NCBI GenBank assembly: GCA_947500645.1
Contig: CANMSD010000001.1
Location: 868,001 to 932,000 of the forward strand
Source: an uncultured Erythrobacter sp.
GTDB taxonomy: Bacteria; Pseudomonadota; Alphaproteobacteria; Sphingomonadales; Sphingomonadaceae
Length of the DNA: 64,000 nt
Direction: 5' to 3'
A model generated the notes under the pieces. The model made no database searches. It saw only the letters and a list, made by a program, of their open reading frames with translations, and was not told the DNA's origin. Position numbers and translations under genes: made by a program. The stretch's first letter is position 1; the number at the start of each line of letters is the position of its first letter. Below, piece after piece: positions 35,174-42,782 of the stretch.

Positions 35174-35950
35174 TCAAAAACGCGTAGCGCTGACCAAAAA
35201 CTCGACATTTCCCTGCGGGCCAGTGATCGGGCTCTCAACGATGCCCTGGATCGTCCAGCCCGACTGTTTGAGCCAATCGCGCACCTCGTCGCAGACCCTG
35301 TTGTGCAAAGCGGTATCGCGCACGACGCCGCCCTTGCCAACTTCTTCGCGCGCAACCTCGAATTGCGGCTTGATCAGCGCCACCAACTGGCATTCTCTCC
35401 CCGCCAGTTCGAGTGGCCGCTCCAGCACTTTGACAAGGCTGATAAAGCTCGCATCGCACACCACCCAAGTCACTGGCTGATCGACATGATCGCGCGTCAA
35501 GATCCGCGCGCTGGTCTGCTCATGCACGGTGACGCGATCATCTTGTCTCAACTTCCACGCAAGCTGATTGGTCCCGCTATCGACCGCGAAGACATGCGCC
35601 GCGCCATTTGTCAGCAGCACGTCGGTGAAGCCGCCGGTCGATGAGCCGACATCCATTGCGATAGCGCCGCTCGGGTCGAGGTCGAAATGTTCGATCGCAT
35701 GGGCAAGCTTGATCCCGCCGCGGCTGACCCAGGGGTGATCGCGCCCGCGCACGTTCAGTTCTGCATCCTCGGCGATCTGCTGTCCCGGCTTCTCGATCTT
35801 CTGCTCGCCGGCAAAAACTGTCCCGGCCATCACCAGCGCCTGCGCGCGCGTGCGGCTCTCGGCAAGCCCGCGTTCGACCAGCAAATGGTCGACCCGCCTC
35901 TTTTTTACTTTGGGCGGAGATTTGGATGAGGAATTCGGCGTTTTCGTCAT
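35174..35950 (-). CDS. tlyA: TlyA family rRNA methyltransferase
   Basis: This 258-residue protein has an N-terminal S4 RNA-binding domain (RRVDHLLVERGLAESRTRAQALVMAGTVFAG) and an FtsJ-like SAM methyltransferase domain: WVSRGGIKLAHAIEHFDLD, AMDVGSSTGGFTDVLLTNGAAHVFAVDSG, VVCDASFISL and LIKPQFE. TlyA proteins 2'-O-methylate cytidines in 16S and 23S rRNA. The ATG at 35950 is used, giving a basic N-terminal tail; the open frame extends 12 codons more. It is divergent from the Pro-rich lipoprotein with 34 bp between the start codons, so their promoters overlap. Confidence 0.92.
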   Translation of the reverse strand: MTKTPNSSSKSPPKVKKRRVDHLLVERGLAESRTRAQALVMAGTVFAGEQKIEKPGQQIAEDAELNVRGRDHPWVSRGGIKLAHAIEHFDLDPSGAIAMDVGSSTGGFTDVLLTNGAAHVFAVDSGTNQLAWKLRQDDRVTVHEQTSARILTRDHVDQPVTWVVCDASFISLVKVLERPLELAGRECQLVALIKPQFEVAREEVGKGGVVRDTALHNRVCDEVRDWLKQSGWTIQGIVESPITGPQGNVEFLVSATRF

Positions 35951-35984
35951 GGACGAAGACTGCGTTAGCGCGCATTGTTGTCGC

Positions 35985-36593
35985 ATGAAAGCTATCTACT
36001 TCAATGCGATCGGCGCCGTCGCCCTGACCTTCGGCATCGCCGCCTGTGTGCCATCATCATCGCCGCCTCCCGCCAGCGTTCCCATACAAACCAGTGCACC
36101 GCCGCCCAGACCCGCGCCTGCGCCGACACCATCTCCGGGTCCGACGCCCACTCCAGCTCCGGCGCCTACTCCTGCCCCAACACTCGCTCAGCCGGACTTC
36201 GAGAACTATCTCGACGCGCCGCAGACACCGGGAACCTGGCGTTATCTGACCGAGCCGGATGAGACATTCGCGCTGTTCGGCACAAGCGTGGACAACGCAC
36301 AGGCGATCATCCGTTGCGATCGTAACACCAGAATGGTCGGCATTGGCCGCTTCGGTTCGAACAGCGCAACCGCAGCGATGCAAGTTCGCACGGAAACGCG
36401 CAGCACCATTTTGCAAGGATCCACGCGATCGAGTGGCAGGCCGCTCGTGGCTGCTGAACTCAGCGCGCGCGATCCACTGCTGGATGCGATGGCGATCACG
36501 AAAGGGCGCTTTGCGTTGGAGGCCTCGGGCATGCCAACACTCTACCTGCCTGCATGGGCGGAGGTCACGCGCGTGATCGAGGATTGTAGGTAA
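35985..36593 (+). CDS. Pro-rich linker lipoprotein, unknown function
   Basis: This 202-residue lipoprotein has a signal MKAIYFNAIGAVALTFGIAAC with Cys21 in an IAAC lipobox. A long Pro/Ala/Thr linker (about 25-68, built from PTP and APAP units) follows, consistent with spanning the periplasm or peptidoglycan. The C-terminal domain (about 70-202), with WRYLTEPDETFALFG, a pair of Cys (IIRCDRN and EDCR at the end) and LVAAELSARDPLLDAMAITKGRF in parts, has no family I can name, but similar sphingomonad lipoproteins exist. It is divergent from tlyA. Confidence 0.75.
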   Translation: MKAIYFNAIGAVALTFGIAACVPSSSPPPASVPIQTSAPPPRPAPAPTPSPGPTPTPAPAPTPAPTLAQPDFENYLDAPQTPGTWRYLTEPDETFALFGTSVDNAQAIIRCDRNTRMVGIGRFGSNSATAAMQVRTETRSTILQGSTRSSGRPLVAAELSARDPLLDAMAITKGRFALEASGMPTLYLPAWAEVTRVIEDCR

Positions 36594-36614
36594 GGAGAGT
36601 GAGTCCTTGGTTCC

Positions 36615-36657
36615 GCACGCCATCCGGCGTGCGCCCTTGCGGTCGCTAGCGCGACCG
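36615..36657. repeat. mosaic mini-hairpin array E
   Basis: GCACGCC-ATCC-GGCGTGC (36615-36632) is followed by CCTTG and CGGTCGC-TAGC-GCGACCG (36640-36657), then GCTCCGCGAC. The second module is nearly identical to 37208-37235. Confidence 0.7.
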
Positions 36658-36748
36658 TGCTCCGCGACTTCCCCTCCAATCTCTACCGATTCTTTTTCCG
36701 CTTTCCACAGCTGCGCGGTGGGATGCACTAATTCTATCGCGCATAAAC

Positions 36749-36780
36749 AAAAAGCGCCCGAAGTTCCCTCCGAGCGCTTT
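36749..36780 (-). terminator. minus-strand terminator without an assigned gene
   Basis: Read on the minus strand, AAAGCGCTCGGAG-GGAA-CTTCGGGCGCTTT forms a 13-bp stem (two or three G-U pairs) with a GNRA loop and runs into TTTTTGTTT. The plus-strand reading has mismatches and no T-run. No minus-strand gene lies upstream, which suggests a small RNA or antisense transcript ending here. Confidence 0.5.
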
Positions 36781-36940
36781 AGCAAACTTCATTTTGCAAC
36801 GATGTTCTATTCTGACGTGGGAAAAGTTTTTTACAAGGCTTGTTTTCATGCTCCGAACGACTCAAATTGATAATTGAGTTCAGCGGCGAACGCAGTACTC
36901 GGCCCCCCAGTGAAACGGCAGGGTCTTGGCTTAAAAGCGC

Positions 36941-36955
36941 GAAAGGAGGTGATCC
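36941..36955 (+). promoter_or_regulatory. extended Shine-Dalgarno matching 15 nt of the 16S tail
   Basis: GAAAGGAGGTGATCC is complementary to the conserved 3' end of bacterial 16S rRNA (GGATCACCTCC plus the alphaproteobacterial TTTC). The AGGAGG core ends 7 nt before the ATG at 36957. Such a long match is rare. Confidence 0.7.
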
Positions 36956-36956
36956 G

Positions 36957-37013
36957 ATGTCTCATGGTTCAGTAGCGAGGTCGGTGAAGATCCCTACGGA
37001 GCATATTCGGTAA
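36957..37013 (+). CDS. 18-codon micro-ORF (leader peptide candidate)
   Basis: The peptide MSHGSVARSVKIPTEHIR is encoded directly behind the extended ribosome site. A second micro-frame (MPSKAT, 37032-37052) follows within the same transcript, and a perfect 15-bp terminator closes the unit at 37078-37123. TTTCC-CACGC-GGAAA and AGCGGC-ACTTCCG-GCCGCT hairpins lie between. No long gene follows before the terminator. It could be a leader peptide, a small RNA that pairs with ribosomes, or a true microprotein. Confidence 0.5.
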   Translation: MSHGSVARSVKIPTEHIR

Positions 37014-37077
37014 TTTCCCACGCGGAAACAGATGCCGAGTAAGGCTACGTGAGCGGCACTTCCGGCCGCTGACCATG

Positions 37078-37123
37078 AAAGGGCAGTTCCTCCTACGGGC
37101 GAGGAACTGCCCTTTTCATTTTT
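37078..37123 (+). terminator. strong Rho-independent terminator
   Basis: AAAGGGCAGTTCCTC and GAGGAACTGCCCTTT form a perfect 15-bp stem around CTACGGGC, followed by TTTTCATTTTT. It closes the micro-ORF transcription unit. CTCCT at the loop edge could itself pair with a Shine-Dalgarno sequence. Confidence 0.85.
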
Positions 37124-37141
37124 GTTGATTGCTTTGTGTTC

Positions 37142-37225
37142 CGCGAGCGCATCCGCGCTCGCGATCTCCTTGGCCCGTGCGGGCCTGCGCGCGGGCATGC
37201 GCCCTTGCGGTCGCTGGCGCGACCG
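37142..37225. repeat. mosaic mini-hairpin array F
   Basis: Hairpins in order: CGCGAGCGC-ATCC-GCGCTCGCG (37142-37163), GGCCC-GTGC-GGGCC (37172-37185), GGGC-ATGC-GCCC (37193-37204) and CGGTCGC-TGGC-GCGACCG (37208-37225). A matching inverted hairpin with a GGAT loop lies at 37338-37357, so the segment is bracketed by opposite copies. Confidence 0.7.
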
Positions 37226-37337
37226 AGCTCCGCGACCAAGCCGATGGCTGGAAATGGTTCGAACCCGATAGGGTTCGCAAGCCCAATCGGGCGTCCGCAG
37301 GTGCACTGTAGTGCAGCGAAGGAGCTGCACCAAGGAT

Positions 37338-37357
37338 GCAAGCGCGGATGCGCTTGC
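37338..37357. repeat. GGAT-loop hairpin upstream of ilvE
   Basis: GCAAGCGC-GGAT-GCGCTTGC has perfect 8-bp arms, 33 bp before the ilvE ATG. Its reverse complement shares AGCGCATCCGCGCT with the hairpin at 37142-37163. Confidence 0.65.
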
Positions 37358-37389
37358 GGAAAACAAGAACGCGCATTATCCGCAGCGCC

Positions 37390-38466
37390 ATGCAATTCGA
37401 GACCATCCCCCACCCTTCGCTAACGCCCGACGATGCGCGCATGGCCGCGATTGCCAACCCGGGTTTCGGCACTGTCTTCACCGATCACATGGTCACAATC
37501 GATTATGACGAAGATCGGAGTGGCTGGCATTCCGCGCGGATCGGCCCGCGCGAGCTCATCGCACTCGATCCGGCGGCGAGCGTGCTGCACTATGCGCAGG
37601 AAATCTTCGAAGGGATGAAGGCCTATCGCCTGGCCGATGGCGAGCTCGCCTTGTTCCGTCCGGAAGAAAACGCGCGTCGCTTTAATGCCAGCGCTCGCCG
37701 CATGGCGATGCCCGAATTGCCTGAAGAACTGTTCCTGGAGGCCGTGCGCAAGGTCGTCGCTGCGGACGCAAACTGGTTCCCCAATGTCGAAGGCGGCTCG
37801 CTCTATATCCGCCCCTTTATGTTCGCGACCGAAGCGTTTCTGGGCGTGCGCCCGGCCAAGCAGTACAAGTTCCTCGTGATCCTCAGCGCAGCGGGCAATT
37901 ACTTCAAATCAGGCGCGCCCGCGGTCAGCATCTGGCAATCGGAATACACTCGCGCTGCCCCGGGTGGCACAGGCGCGGCGAAGACCGGCGGCAATTACGC
38001 GGCGAGCCTCGTGCCCACGGGTGAGGCCTTCGAACGCGGCCACGACCAGGTTCTCTTCCTGGACGCGGTCGAGCGAAAATGGGTCGAGGAATTGGGCGGC
38101 ATGAACCTGTTCTTCGTCATGCGCGATGGGCGGGTAATCACTCCGCCGCTGACTGGCACGATCCTGCCCGGCATCACACGCGAGAGCCTGATCAAACTGC
38201 TCGGCGAAGAAGGCCGCGACGTGCGCGAAGAACCCTATTCGATCGATCAGTGGCGCGCGGATGCGGCCAGCGGCGATCTGGTCGAGGTGATGGCCTGCGG
38301 TACGGCAGCGGTCGTGACCCCGGTCGGCAAGGTCGATAGCACGGATGGCGAATTCGTAATCGGCAATGGTGGTCCGGGCGAGCTAACCAGCACCATCCGC
38401 GAGAAGCTCGTCGGCATCCAGCGCGGCTCGGTCGAGGATACGCATGGCTGGGTGAAGCGGGTTTGA
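37390..38466 (+). CDS. ilvE: branched-chain amino acid aminotransferase
   Basis: This 358-residue class IV PLP aminotransferase carries out the last step of valine, leucine and isoleucine synthesis using glutamate. Visible markers are MVTIDYDEDRSGWHSARIGP, LHYAQEIFEGMKAYR, RPEENARRFNASARRM, IRPFMFATEAFLGVRPAKQYKF, the PLP lysine segment GGTGAAKTGGNYAASL, and MNLFFVMRDG with the TPPLTGTILPGITRESL loop. The ATG 37390 (MQFETIPHPS) is the expected N-terminus; an in-frame ATG 54 bp upstream lies in repeat DNA. The stop overlaps the next gene's TTG start. Confidence 0.95.
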   Translation: MQFETIPHPSLTPDDARMAAIANPGFGTVFTDHMVTIDYDEDRSGWHSARIGPRELIALDPAASVLHYAQEIFEGMKAYRLADGELALFRPEENARRFNASARRMAMPELPEELFLEAVRKVVAADANWFPNVEGGSLYIRPFMFATEAFLGVRPAKQYKFLVILSAAGNYFKSGAPAVSIWQSEYTRAAPGGTGAAKTGGNYAASLVPTGEAFERGHDQVLFLDAVERKWVEELGGMNLFFVMRDGRVITPPLTGTILPGITRESLIKLLGEEGRDVREEPYSIDQWRADAASGDLVEVMACGTAAVVTPVGKVDSTDGEFVIGNGGPGELTSTIREKLVGIQRGSVEDTHGWVKRV

Positions 38467-38837
38467 AGCGTCAAAAGCTCATATGGTTTGCACTAGGGGC
38501 GGCGGTCACTGCGTTCGCCACGATGCTCCCGCGTTGGTTCATCACGGAATCTGACGAGAAGTCCCCATACCTTTCGATATCGGAGCGACCATACGTCCAA
38601 GAAGATCTTGAGAGAATCGAAGAAATTGCCTCAACGAGCGGTGAACTACTCCGAGAATGCGGGGCGAAACAGTTTTTCATGAAACCTGCTAATGGGGTTG
38701 ATGGACTGCCATATGCTCTGATCAAAATCGCACCTGAGAACCATCTTGCCATTCATTGCGTTTTCGAAAGAGCCAAGAGCGAGGGCTTTCCGCTATATGT
38801 GCAAATGTTGACTGCTCAGCAGGCAGAAGTTTGGTAA
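38463..38837 (+). CDS. small membrane-anchored hypothetical protein
   Basis: This 124-residue product starts with a TTG that overlaps the ilvE stop (TTGA). One N-terminal membrane segment ([17 protein letters not shown], about 6-22) is followed by a soluble domain with a Cys ([11 protein letters not shown]) and [19 protein letters not shown]. Codon use is less GC-biased than in ilvE. I recognise no family. Translational coupling to ilvE supports expression, but no functional link is evident. Confidence 0.6.
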   Translation: MKRQKLIWFALGAAVTAFATMLPRWFITESDEKSPYLSISERPYVQEDLERIEEIASTSGELLRECGAKQFFMKPANGVDGLPYALIKIAPENHLAIHCVFERAKSEGFPLYVQMLTAQQAEVW

Positions 38838-38853
38838 GCCCGAAGTTGTCGTA

Positions 38854-39876
38854 ATGCTAGAATGCAAATCTCTAATCCAAGTCGCTGCGCTCTATCACTT
38901 TGCGCCGTTTGACGATCCCGCTGCGCTGCAAGGCCCCTTGCAAGCGGCCTGCGATGCGGCGGGTATTCGCGGCACAATCCTGCTCGCGCCGGAAGGCGTC
39001 AATGGCACGATAGCTGGCTCGCCAGAGGGCATTGCCAAGGTGCTCGATCACATCCGCACCCTGCCCGATTGCGAGACCTTCGATGTGAAGTACTCGCACG
39101 CCGACGAAATGCCGTTCAATCGCATGAAAGTGCGGCTGAAGCGCGAGATCGTGACCATGGGTGAGCCGGGCATCGATCCGCGTGCCAGCGTTGGCCGCTA
39201 TGTCGATCCCAATGACTGGAACGAGTTGATCAGCGATCCTGAAACCATCGTGATCGACACGCGCAACGACTACGAAGTCGCCATCGGCCAGTTCGAAGGC
39301 GCAATCGATCCTGAAACCGCCAGCTTTCGCGACTTCCCCAAATGGTTTCGCGATCACCGCGACGACCTGCTGTCAGGCAAGAAGAAAGTGGCGATGTATT
39401 GCACCGGCGGCATTCGCTGCGAAAAGTCGACCAGCTTCCTGCGCTCTGAGGGGGTTGAAGATGTCTTCCACCTCAAGGGCGGGATCCTCAAATACCTCGA
39501 AAATGTGCCAGAGGAAGAGAGCCTGTGGCAAGGCGAATGCTTCGTCTTCGATCAGCGCGTCGCGGTGAAGCACGGGCTTGAGCTTGGATCGTACGGCCAA
39601 TGCTTTGCCTGCCGCCATCCGCTGAGCCAGGAAGAAATGGCCTCACCGGATTACAATGAGGGGATCAGCTGCCCGCATTGCATTGATCAACGTAACGACG
39701 AACAGCGGGCGCGCTATATCGAGCGGCAAAAGCAGCAGCAGCTCGCCAAAGCGCGCGGCGAGGCGCATATCGGCGCTACGGTCGACAGCGCCTCCAAGGC
39801 CGATCTGGAGTTAAGCGATGCGTCGTGGGAGGCAAATTTCCCCGGCGGCCTGAAACCGGAGCGGGACGGCGATTGA
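38854..39876 (+). CDS. trhO: tRNA uridine(34) hydroxylase, rhodanese family
   Basis: This 340-residue TrhO (formerly YceA) homologue installs 5-hydroxyuridine at position 34 of tRNAs in an oxygen-dependent reaction. The N-terminal UPF0176 domain ([13 protein letters not shown]...[15 protein letters not shown]) precedes a rhodanese domain (about 125-225) with the catalytic loop [14 protein letters not shown]-terminal Cys-containing zinc-like region (CFACRHPL...CPHC) follows, then a helical tail. The length is normal. It overlaps the following GST gene in a TTGA arrangement. Confidence 0.93.
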   Translation: MLECKSLIQVAALYHFAPFDDPAALQGPLQAACDAAGIRGTILLAPEGVNGTIAGSPEGIAKVLDHIRTLPDCETFDVKYSHADEMPFNRMKVRLKREIVTMGEPGIDPRASVGRYVDPNDWNELISDPETIVIDTRNDYEVAIGQFEGAIDPETASFRDFPKWFRDHRDDLLSGKKKVAMYCTGGIRCEKSTSFLRSEGVEDVFHLKGGILKYLENVPEEESLWQGECFVFDQRVAVKHGLELGSYGQCFACRHPLSQEEMASPDYNEGISCPHCIDQRNDEQRARYIERQKQQQLAKARGEAHIGATVDSASKADLELSDASWEANFPGGLKPERDGD

Positions 39877-40514
39877 CGCATCCTCCGATCCTCTATTCTT
39901 TCCGCCGCTGCCCTTACGCGATGCGCGCGCGAATGGCCCTATGGGTGGCGGAGATCAACGTAATCCTGCGCGAGGTGAAGCTATCCGACAAACCGCCGGC
40001 GCTGATTGAAATCTCGCCCAAGGCAACCGTCCCTGTGCTGATCTCGCCAGACGGGCCGGTACTTGAAGAAAGCATCGAAATCATGCGCTGGGCGCTTGGC
40101 AGAAACGATCCGGAGGGCTGGCTTGCGGGTGATGATGCTGAGCTGATCGAACGCAATGATGGGCCGTTCAAGCACCACCTCGACCGTTACAAATATCCCA
40201 CCCGCTACGAAGATGAAGCCGATCACGGTGAAGTCGATCATCGCGCGGCAGGCCTCGCGATCCTGAGCGATCTCGATGCGCGGCTTGCATCGCAAAAATA
40301 CCTGTGCGGAGACAGCCGCACATTGGCGGACATGGCGCTGTTTCCCTTCATCCGGCAATTCGCCAACACTGATCGCGAATGGTTCGATGCACAGGATATT
40401 CCGCATCTTCAGCAGTGGCTGGAGGGACATCTGACGTCCGACATTTTCAAGAGCGTCATGCCAAAGTTCACGCCGTGGCAAGCGGGCGATGAACGGATCG
40501 CCTTCGGCCCGTGA
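39873..40514 (+). CDS. glutathione S-transferase-like protein
   Basis: This 213-residue protein starts at a TTG overlapping the trhO stop (TTGA). The N-terminal thioredoxin-fold domain has [19 protein letters not shown], with Cys and a glutaredoxin-like CPYA in place of a Tyr/Ser site, and the cis-Pro [11 protein letters not shown] then [10 protein letters not shown]. The C-terminal helical domain has [21 protein letters not shown]. This is like the omega/beta-type GSTs acting in glutathione-dependent reduction or conjugation. Coupling to trhO is seen only by position; the substrate is unknown. Confidence 0.88.
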   Translation: MTHPPILYSFRRCPYAMRARMALWVAEINVILREVKLSDKPPALIEISPKATVPVLISPDGPVLEESIEIMRWALGRNDPEGWLAGDDAELIERNDGPFKHHLDRYKYPTRYEDEADHGEVDHRAAGLAILSDLDARLASQKYLCGDSRTLADMALFPFIRQFANTDREWFDAQDIPHLQQWLEGHLTSDIFKSVMPKFTPWQAGDERIAFGP

Positions 40515-40575
40515 CTATCGCCGGCTCGCACTAGGGTTTCACCCAAAGTTTACCATCACGGCCTATGAAACAATC

Positions 40576-40959
40576 ATGGCAAACACAGAACCATTCCATC
40601 AAGTCGATTTGGTCGAGCACCATTGTGAAACGCATTCGGTAGTCCGTGGATTCTGGAATGTTGAGACGATCCAGACCTATTTCGATGACGTCAATGAGAT
40701 AGCTACACCGCTGGTGAAGGCCCGTTCGCCGATCTATGCGCTGGTCGATTTCACCGATTTCGTCCCGCAAGATCGGGCGACGGGCGACGCCATTCGCGAC
40801 CACCTGATGACGGCGCAGAAATTCGGGCTGAAGCGGATTGCCATCCTCGGTGCCACCACGCTCACGAAAATGCAGTACAAGCGTTTGAGCGAAGGGCTCA
40901 CTGTGGAATTCTTCGAAACTAAGGCAGATGCGCTGAACTGGCTTCGCGCAGATAGATAA
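40576..40959 (+). CDS. STAS/SpoIIAA-like domain protein
   Basis: This 127-residue soluble protein is composed of one STAS-like (SpoIIAA-like, PF11964 type) domain. SVVRGFWNVETIQTYFDDVNEIATPLV and IYALVDFTDFVPQDRATGDAIRDHLMTAQKFGLKRIAILG, in parts, match the alternating helix/strand layout seen in these proteins. Family members bind lipophilic ligands or act in signalling; no specific role can be given. ATG 40576 is chosen over the longer frame, which overlaps the GST end. It converges on the LysR gene with a 9-bp gap. Confidence 0.75.
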   Translation: MANTEPFHQVDLVEHHCETHSVVRGFWNVETIQTYFDDVNEIATPLVKARSPIYALVDFTDFVPQDRATGDAIRDHLMTAQKFGLKRIAILGATTLTKMQYKRLSEGLTVEFFETKADALNWLRADR

Positions 40960-40968
40960 CGTCCGAAA

Positions 40969-41862
40969 TCACTCGGTAAGTTGCTGCCCAAGCGCATTGA
41001 TCAGCCAACTGGTCGCCGGACCGGGTGGCTCATCGCGCCGCCACAAGGCGCTTAAGGGGTAGGTATCTCCCGGTTTTTCCGGCAGGTCCAATTCCACCAA
41101 ACGACCATTTGCGACATCCTCTGCGATCATGTGTCGGGGCATATTGCCCCAGCCCAACCCTTCCTTGAGCAGCGCTTGCTTCGCTCCAAGGTCGCCCAGC
41201 CGCCAAGTCTGCGGGCTGAGCACGGAGAATTCGCGCCCCTCGGTCAGAGATGAGCGATCGGCCAGAACCAGCTGCAAATGCTTGCGGCTCTCCCCCGATT
41301 GAATGCCCGGTTGTGCGAGCGGATGATTGGGCGCAGCGACAGGGACCAATTCCACGCCTCCCACAACCTGACGCTCCAGCGCGGGATGATCGCCAATGAC
41401 CGGACCGCCGATTGCAAGGTCAGCTTCTTCGTCGAGCAGGCAGGCGGCAACGGCGCCCAGCCCCTCGATCTGGAGCCGCAGGGCAACCGTTGGAAACATG
41501 GCGCGAAAGTCGCGTAACACGCGTGCAGTGACGTCACTCGGCACCATCACATCTAGCACCAGTGAAACTGAGCTTTCGAGCCCGGCATGGAGGCTACGCG
41601 TTTTGGCCAGCAAGGCATCGACCCCATCGGAAACACTGCGCGCTTCGGCGAGCAGCCCCTCTCCAGCTTCGGTCAGCACCGGTTTGCGCGATCCCTCGCG
41701 AGCAAACAGGGTCACGGCCAGCTGATCCTCAAGCTGGGCAATTCCATAGCTGATCGCAGAAATGGCCCGCCCCATACGCCTCGCCGCACCGCCAAAGCTG
41801 CCCTCCTCCACAACGGCGAGGAAGATGCGCAATTGATCGAGGGTGGGATCGCCCAATTTCAT
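40969..41862 (-). CDS. LysR family regulator of the pirin/azoR/doxX operon
   Basis: This 297-residue LysR regulator has an N-terminal HTH (LDQLRIFLAVVEEGSFGGAARRMGRAISAISYGIAQLEDQLAVTLFAREGSR) and a complete effector domain (about 90-295). It is divergent from the pirin gene, with a strong palindrome 9 bp from its own start. This arrangement, LysR beside pirin, an NADH-azoreductase and a DoxX protein, recurs in proteobacteria and is associated with quinone, electrophile or oxidative stress (family knowledge). The inducer is unknown. Confidence 0.92.
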   Translation of the reverse strand: MKLGDPTLDQLRIFLAVVEEGSFGGAARRMGRAISAISYGIAQLEDQLAVTLFAREGSRKPVLTEAGEGLLAEARSVSDGVDALLAKTRSLHAGLESSVSLVLDVMVPSDVTARVLRDFRAMFPTVALRLQIEGLGAVAACLLDEEADLAIGGPVIGDHPALERQVVGGVELVPVAAPNHPLAQPGIQSGESRKHLQLVLADRSSLTEGREFSVLSPQTWRLGDLGAKQALLKEGLGWGNMPRHMIAEDVANGRLVELDLPEKPGDTYPLSALWRRDEPPGPATSWLINALGQQLTE

Positions 41863-41870
41863 GATTTTAT

Positions 41871-41891
41871 ATGTTCAGATATCTTGAACAT
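41871..41891. promoter_or_regulatory. palindromic LysR operator candidate
   Basis: ATGTTCA and TGAACAT form perfect 7-bp arms around GATATCT, itself nearly symmetrical. The TTCA-N7-TGAA core fits a LysR T-N11-A site. It lies in the 131-bp region between the regulator and the pirin operon. Confidence 0.65.
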
Positions 41892-41993
41892 TTTAGCAAG
41901 TTTTATCGCACTTATCCGCGCGAACTTTCACGCCTATCTCCCATTTCAACAGAGCGCGCTCCGTCTCGGAGCCACTTCAACAGGAGACAGACA

Positions 41994-42707
41994 ATGATTG
42001 AACTTCGCCCCTTCAGCAGCCTGGGTTCCGCCAATCACGGCTGGCTCGACGCCCATCATCATTTCTCATTCGCAAGCTACCATGATCCATCGCGGGTCAA
42101 TTGGGGCAGCTTGCGGGTCTGGAACGATGATACGATCGCTGCGGGCACCGGATTCCCCACGCACCCGCATAACGACATGGAAATCATCACCTATGTCCGC
42201 AAAGGCGCCATCACCCACCGCGACAGCATGGGCAATGAAGGCCGCACCGAAGCGGGCGATGTACAGGTAATGAGCGCAGGCACAGGCGTGCAGCATTCGG
42301 AGTACAATCGCGAGGATGAGGATACCGAGATCTTTCAGATCTGGATCATCCCCAGCGAACGCGGCGGTGAGCCAAGCTGGGGCGCTGCGCCCTTCCCCAA
42401 GGATGATCGCGCGGGCAAATTCGTAACGTTGGCGAGCGGTTCGGCCAACGATAACGACGCGCTTCCCATTCGCACCGATGCAAGCGTGCTCGGCGCAACG
42501 ATCAAGGCTGGCGAAAGCGTGACTTACGACGTCACCGACGCCTCGCGCCACCTCTACCTGGTCCCCGCCACTGGCAAGGTCCGGATCGAGGACGGGACCG
42601 AGGGAGTGGAGGCAGAGGCCCGCGACGGCGTCGCCATCACCCAGCACGACCGCGTCACCATCACGGCAATCGAGGACAGCGAAATCGTCCTCGTCGACGC
42701 CGCCTGA
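41994..42707 (+). CDS. pirin family protein
   Basis: This 237-residue bicupin belongs to the YhhW/quercetinase-type pirins. The N-terminal cupin gives HHHFSFASYHDPSRVNWGSLRVWNDD in parts, the metal ligands HPHNDMEIITYVRKGAITHRDSMGN (His, His, Glu) and MSAGTGVQHSEYN. The C-terminal cupin ends GVAITQHDRVTITAIEDSEIVLVD. Related enzymes oxidise quercetin and bind Fe or Ni. It is the first gene of the operon with azoR and doxX, under the divergent LysR. The ATG 41994 follows AGGAGA. Confidence 0.93.
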   Translation: MIELRPFSSLGSANHGWLDAHHHFSFASYHDPSRVNWGSLRVWNDDTIAAGTGFPTHPHNDMEIITYVRKGAITHRDSMGNEGRTEAGDVQVMSAGTGVQHSEYNREDEDTEIFQIWIIPSERGGEPSWGAAPFPKDDRAGKFVTLASGSANDNDALPIRTDASVLGATIKAGESVTYDVTDASRHLYLVPATGKVRIEDGTEGVEAEARDGVAITQHDRVTITAIEDSEIVLVDAA

Positions 42708-42782
42708 ACTAAGGAGTCAGCCGGATCATTCGGCTGGCTCCAACATTCCCTAGTCAAAGCATTGAACGAAAGGCCCCCCACC

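Larger units (their letters stand above)
36594..36940. other. gap with repeat array E and terminator-like hairpin
   Basis: No protein gene is supported. The left part holds array E (36615-36657) and the middle a strong hairpin best read on the minus strand (36749-36780). CTCAA...TTGAG forms an imperfect inverted repeat near 36860. A 67-codon minus frame crosses the hairpin and is rejected. Confidence 0.4.

Noticed and set aside
36646-36849. 67-codon minus-strand frame in the gap after the Pro-rich lipoprotein
   Set aside because: A strong minus-strand terminator hairpin lies inside it, and its end runs into the CGGTCGC repeat, so it is not treated as a gene.
36941-36955. Possible antisense fragment of a 16S rRNA gene
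   Set aside because: Only 15 nt match the 16S tail, and they sit exactly where a ribosome site is expected before an ATG. No further rRNA similarity is present.
16224-37357. The repeat clusters considered as a CRISPR array
   Set aside because: Copies are dispersed, variable in sequence and lack regular spacers. No cas genes are present.
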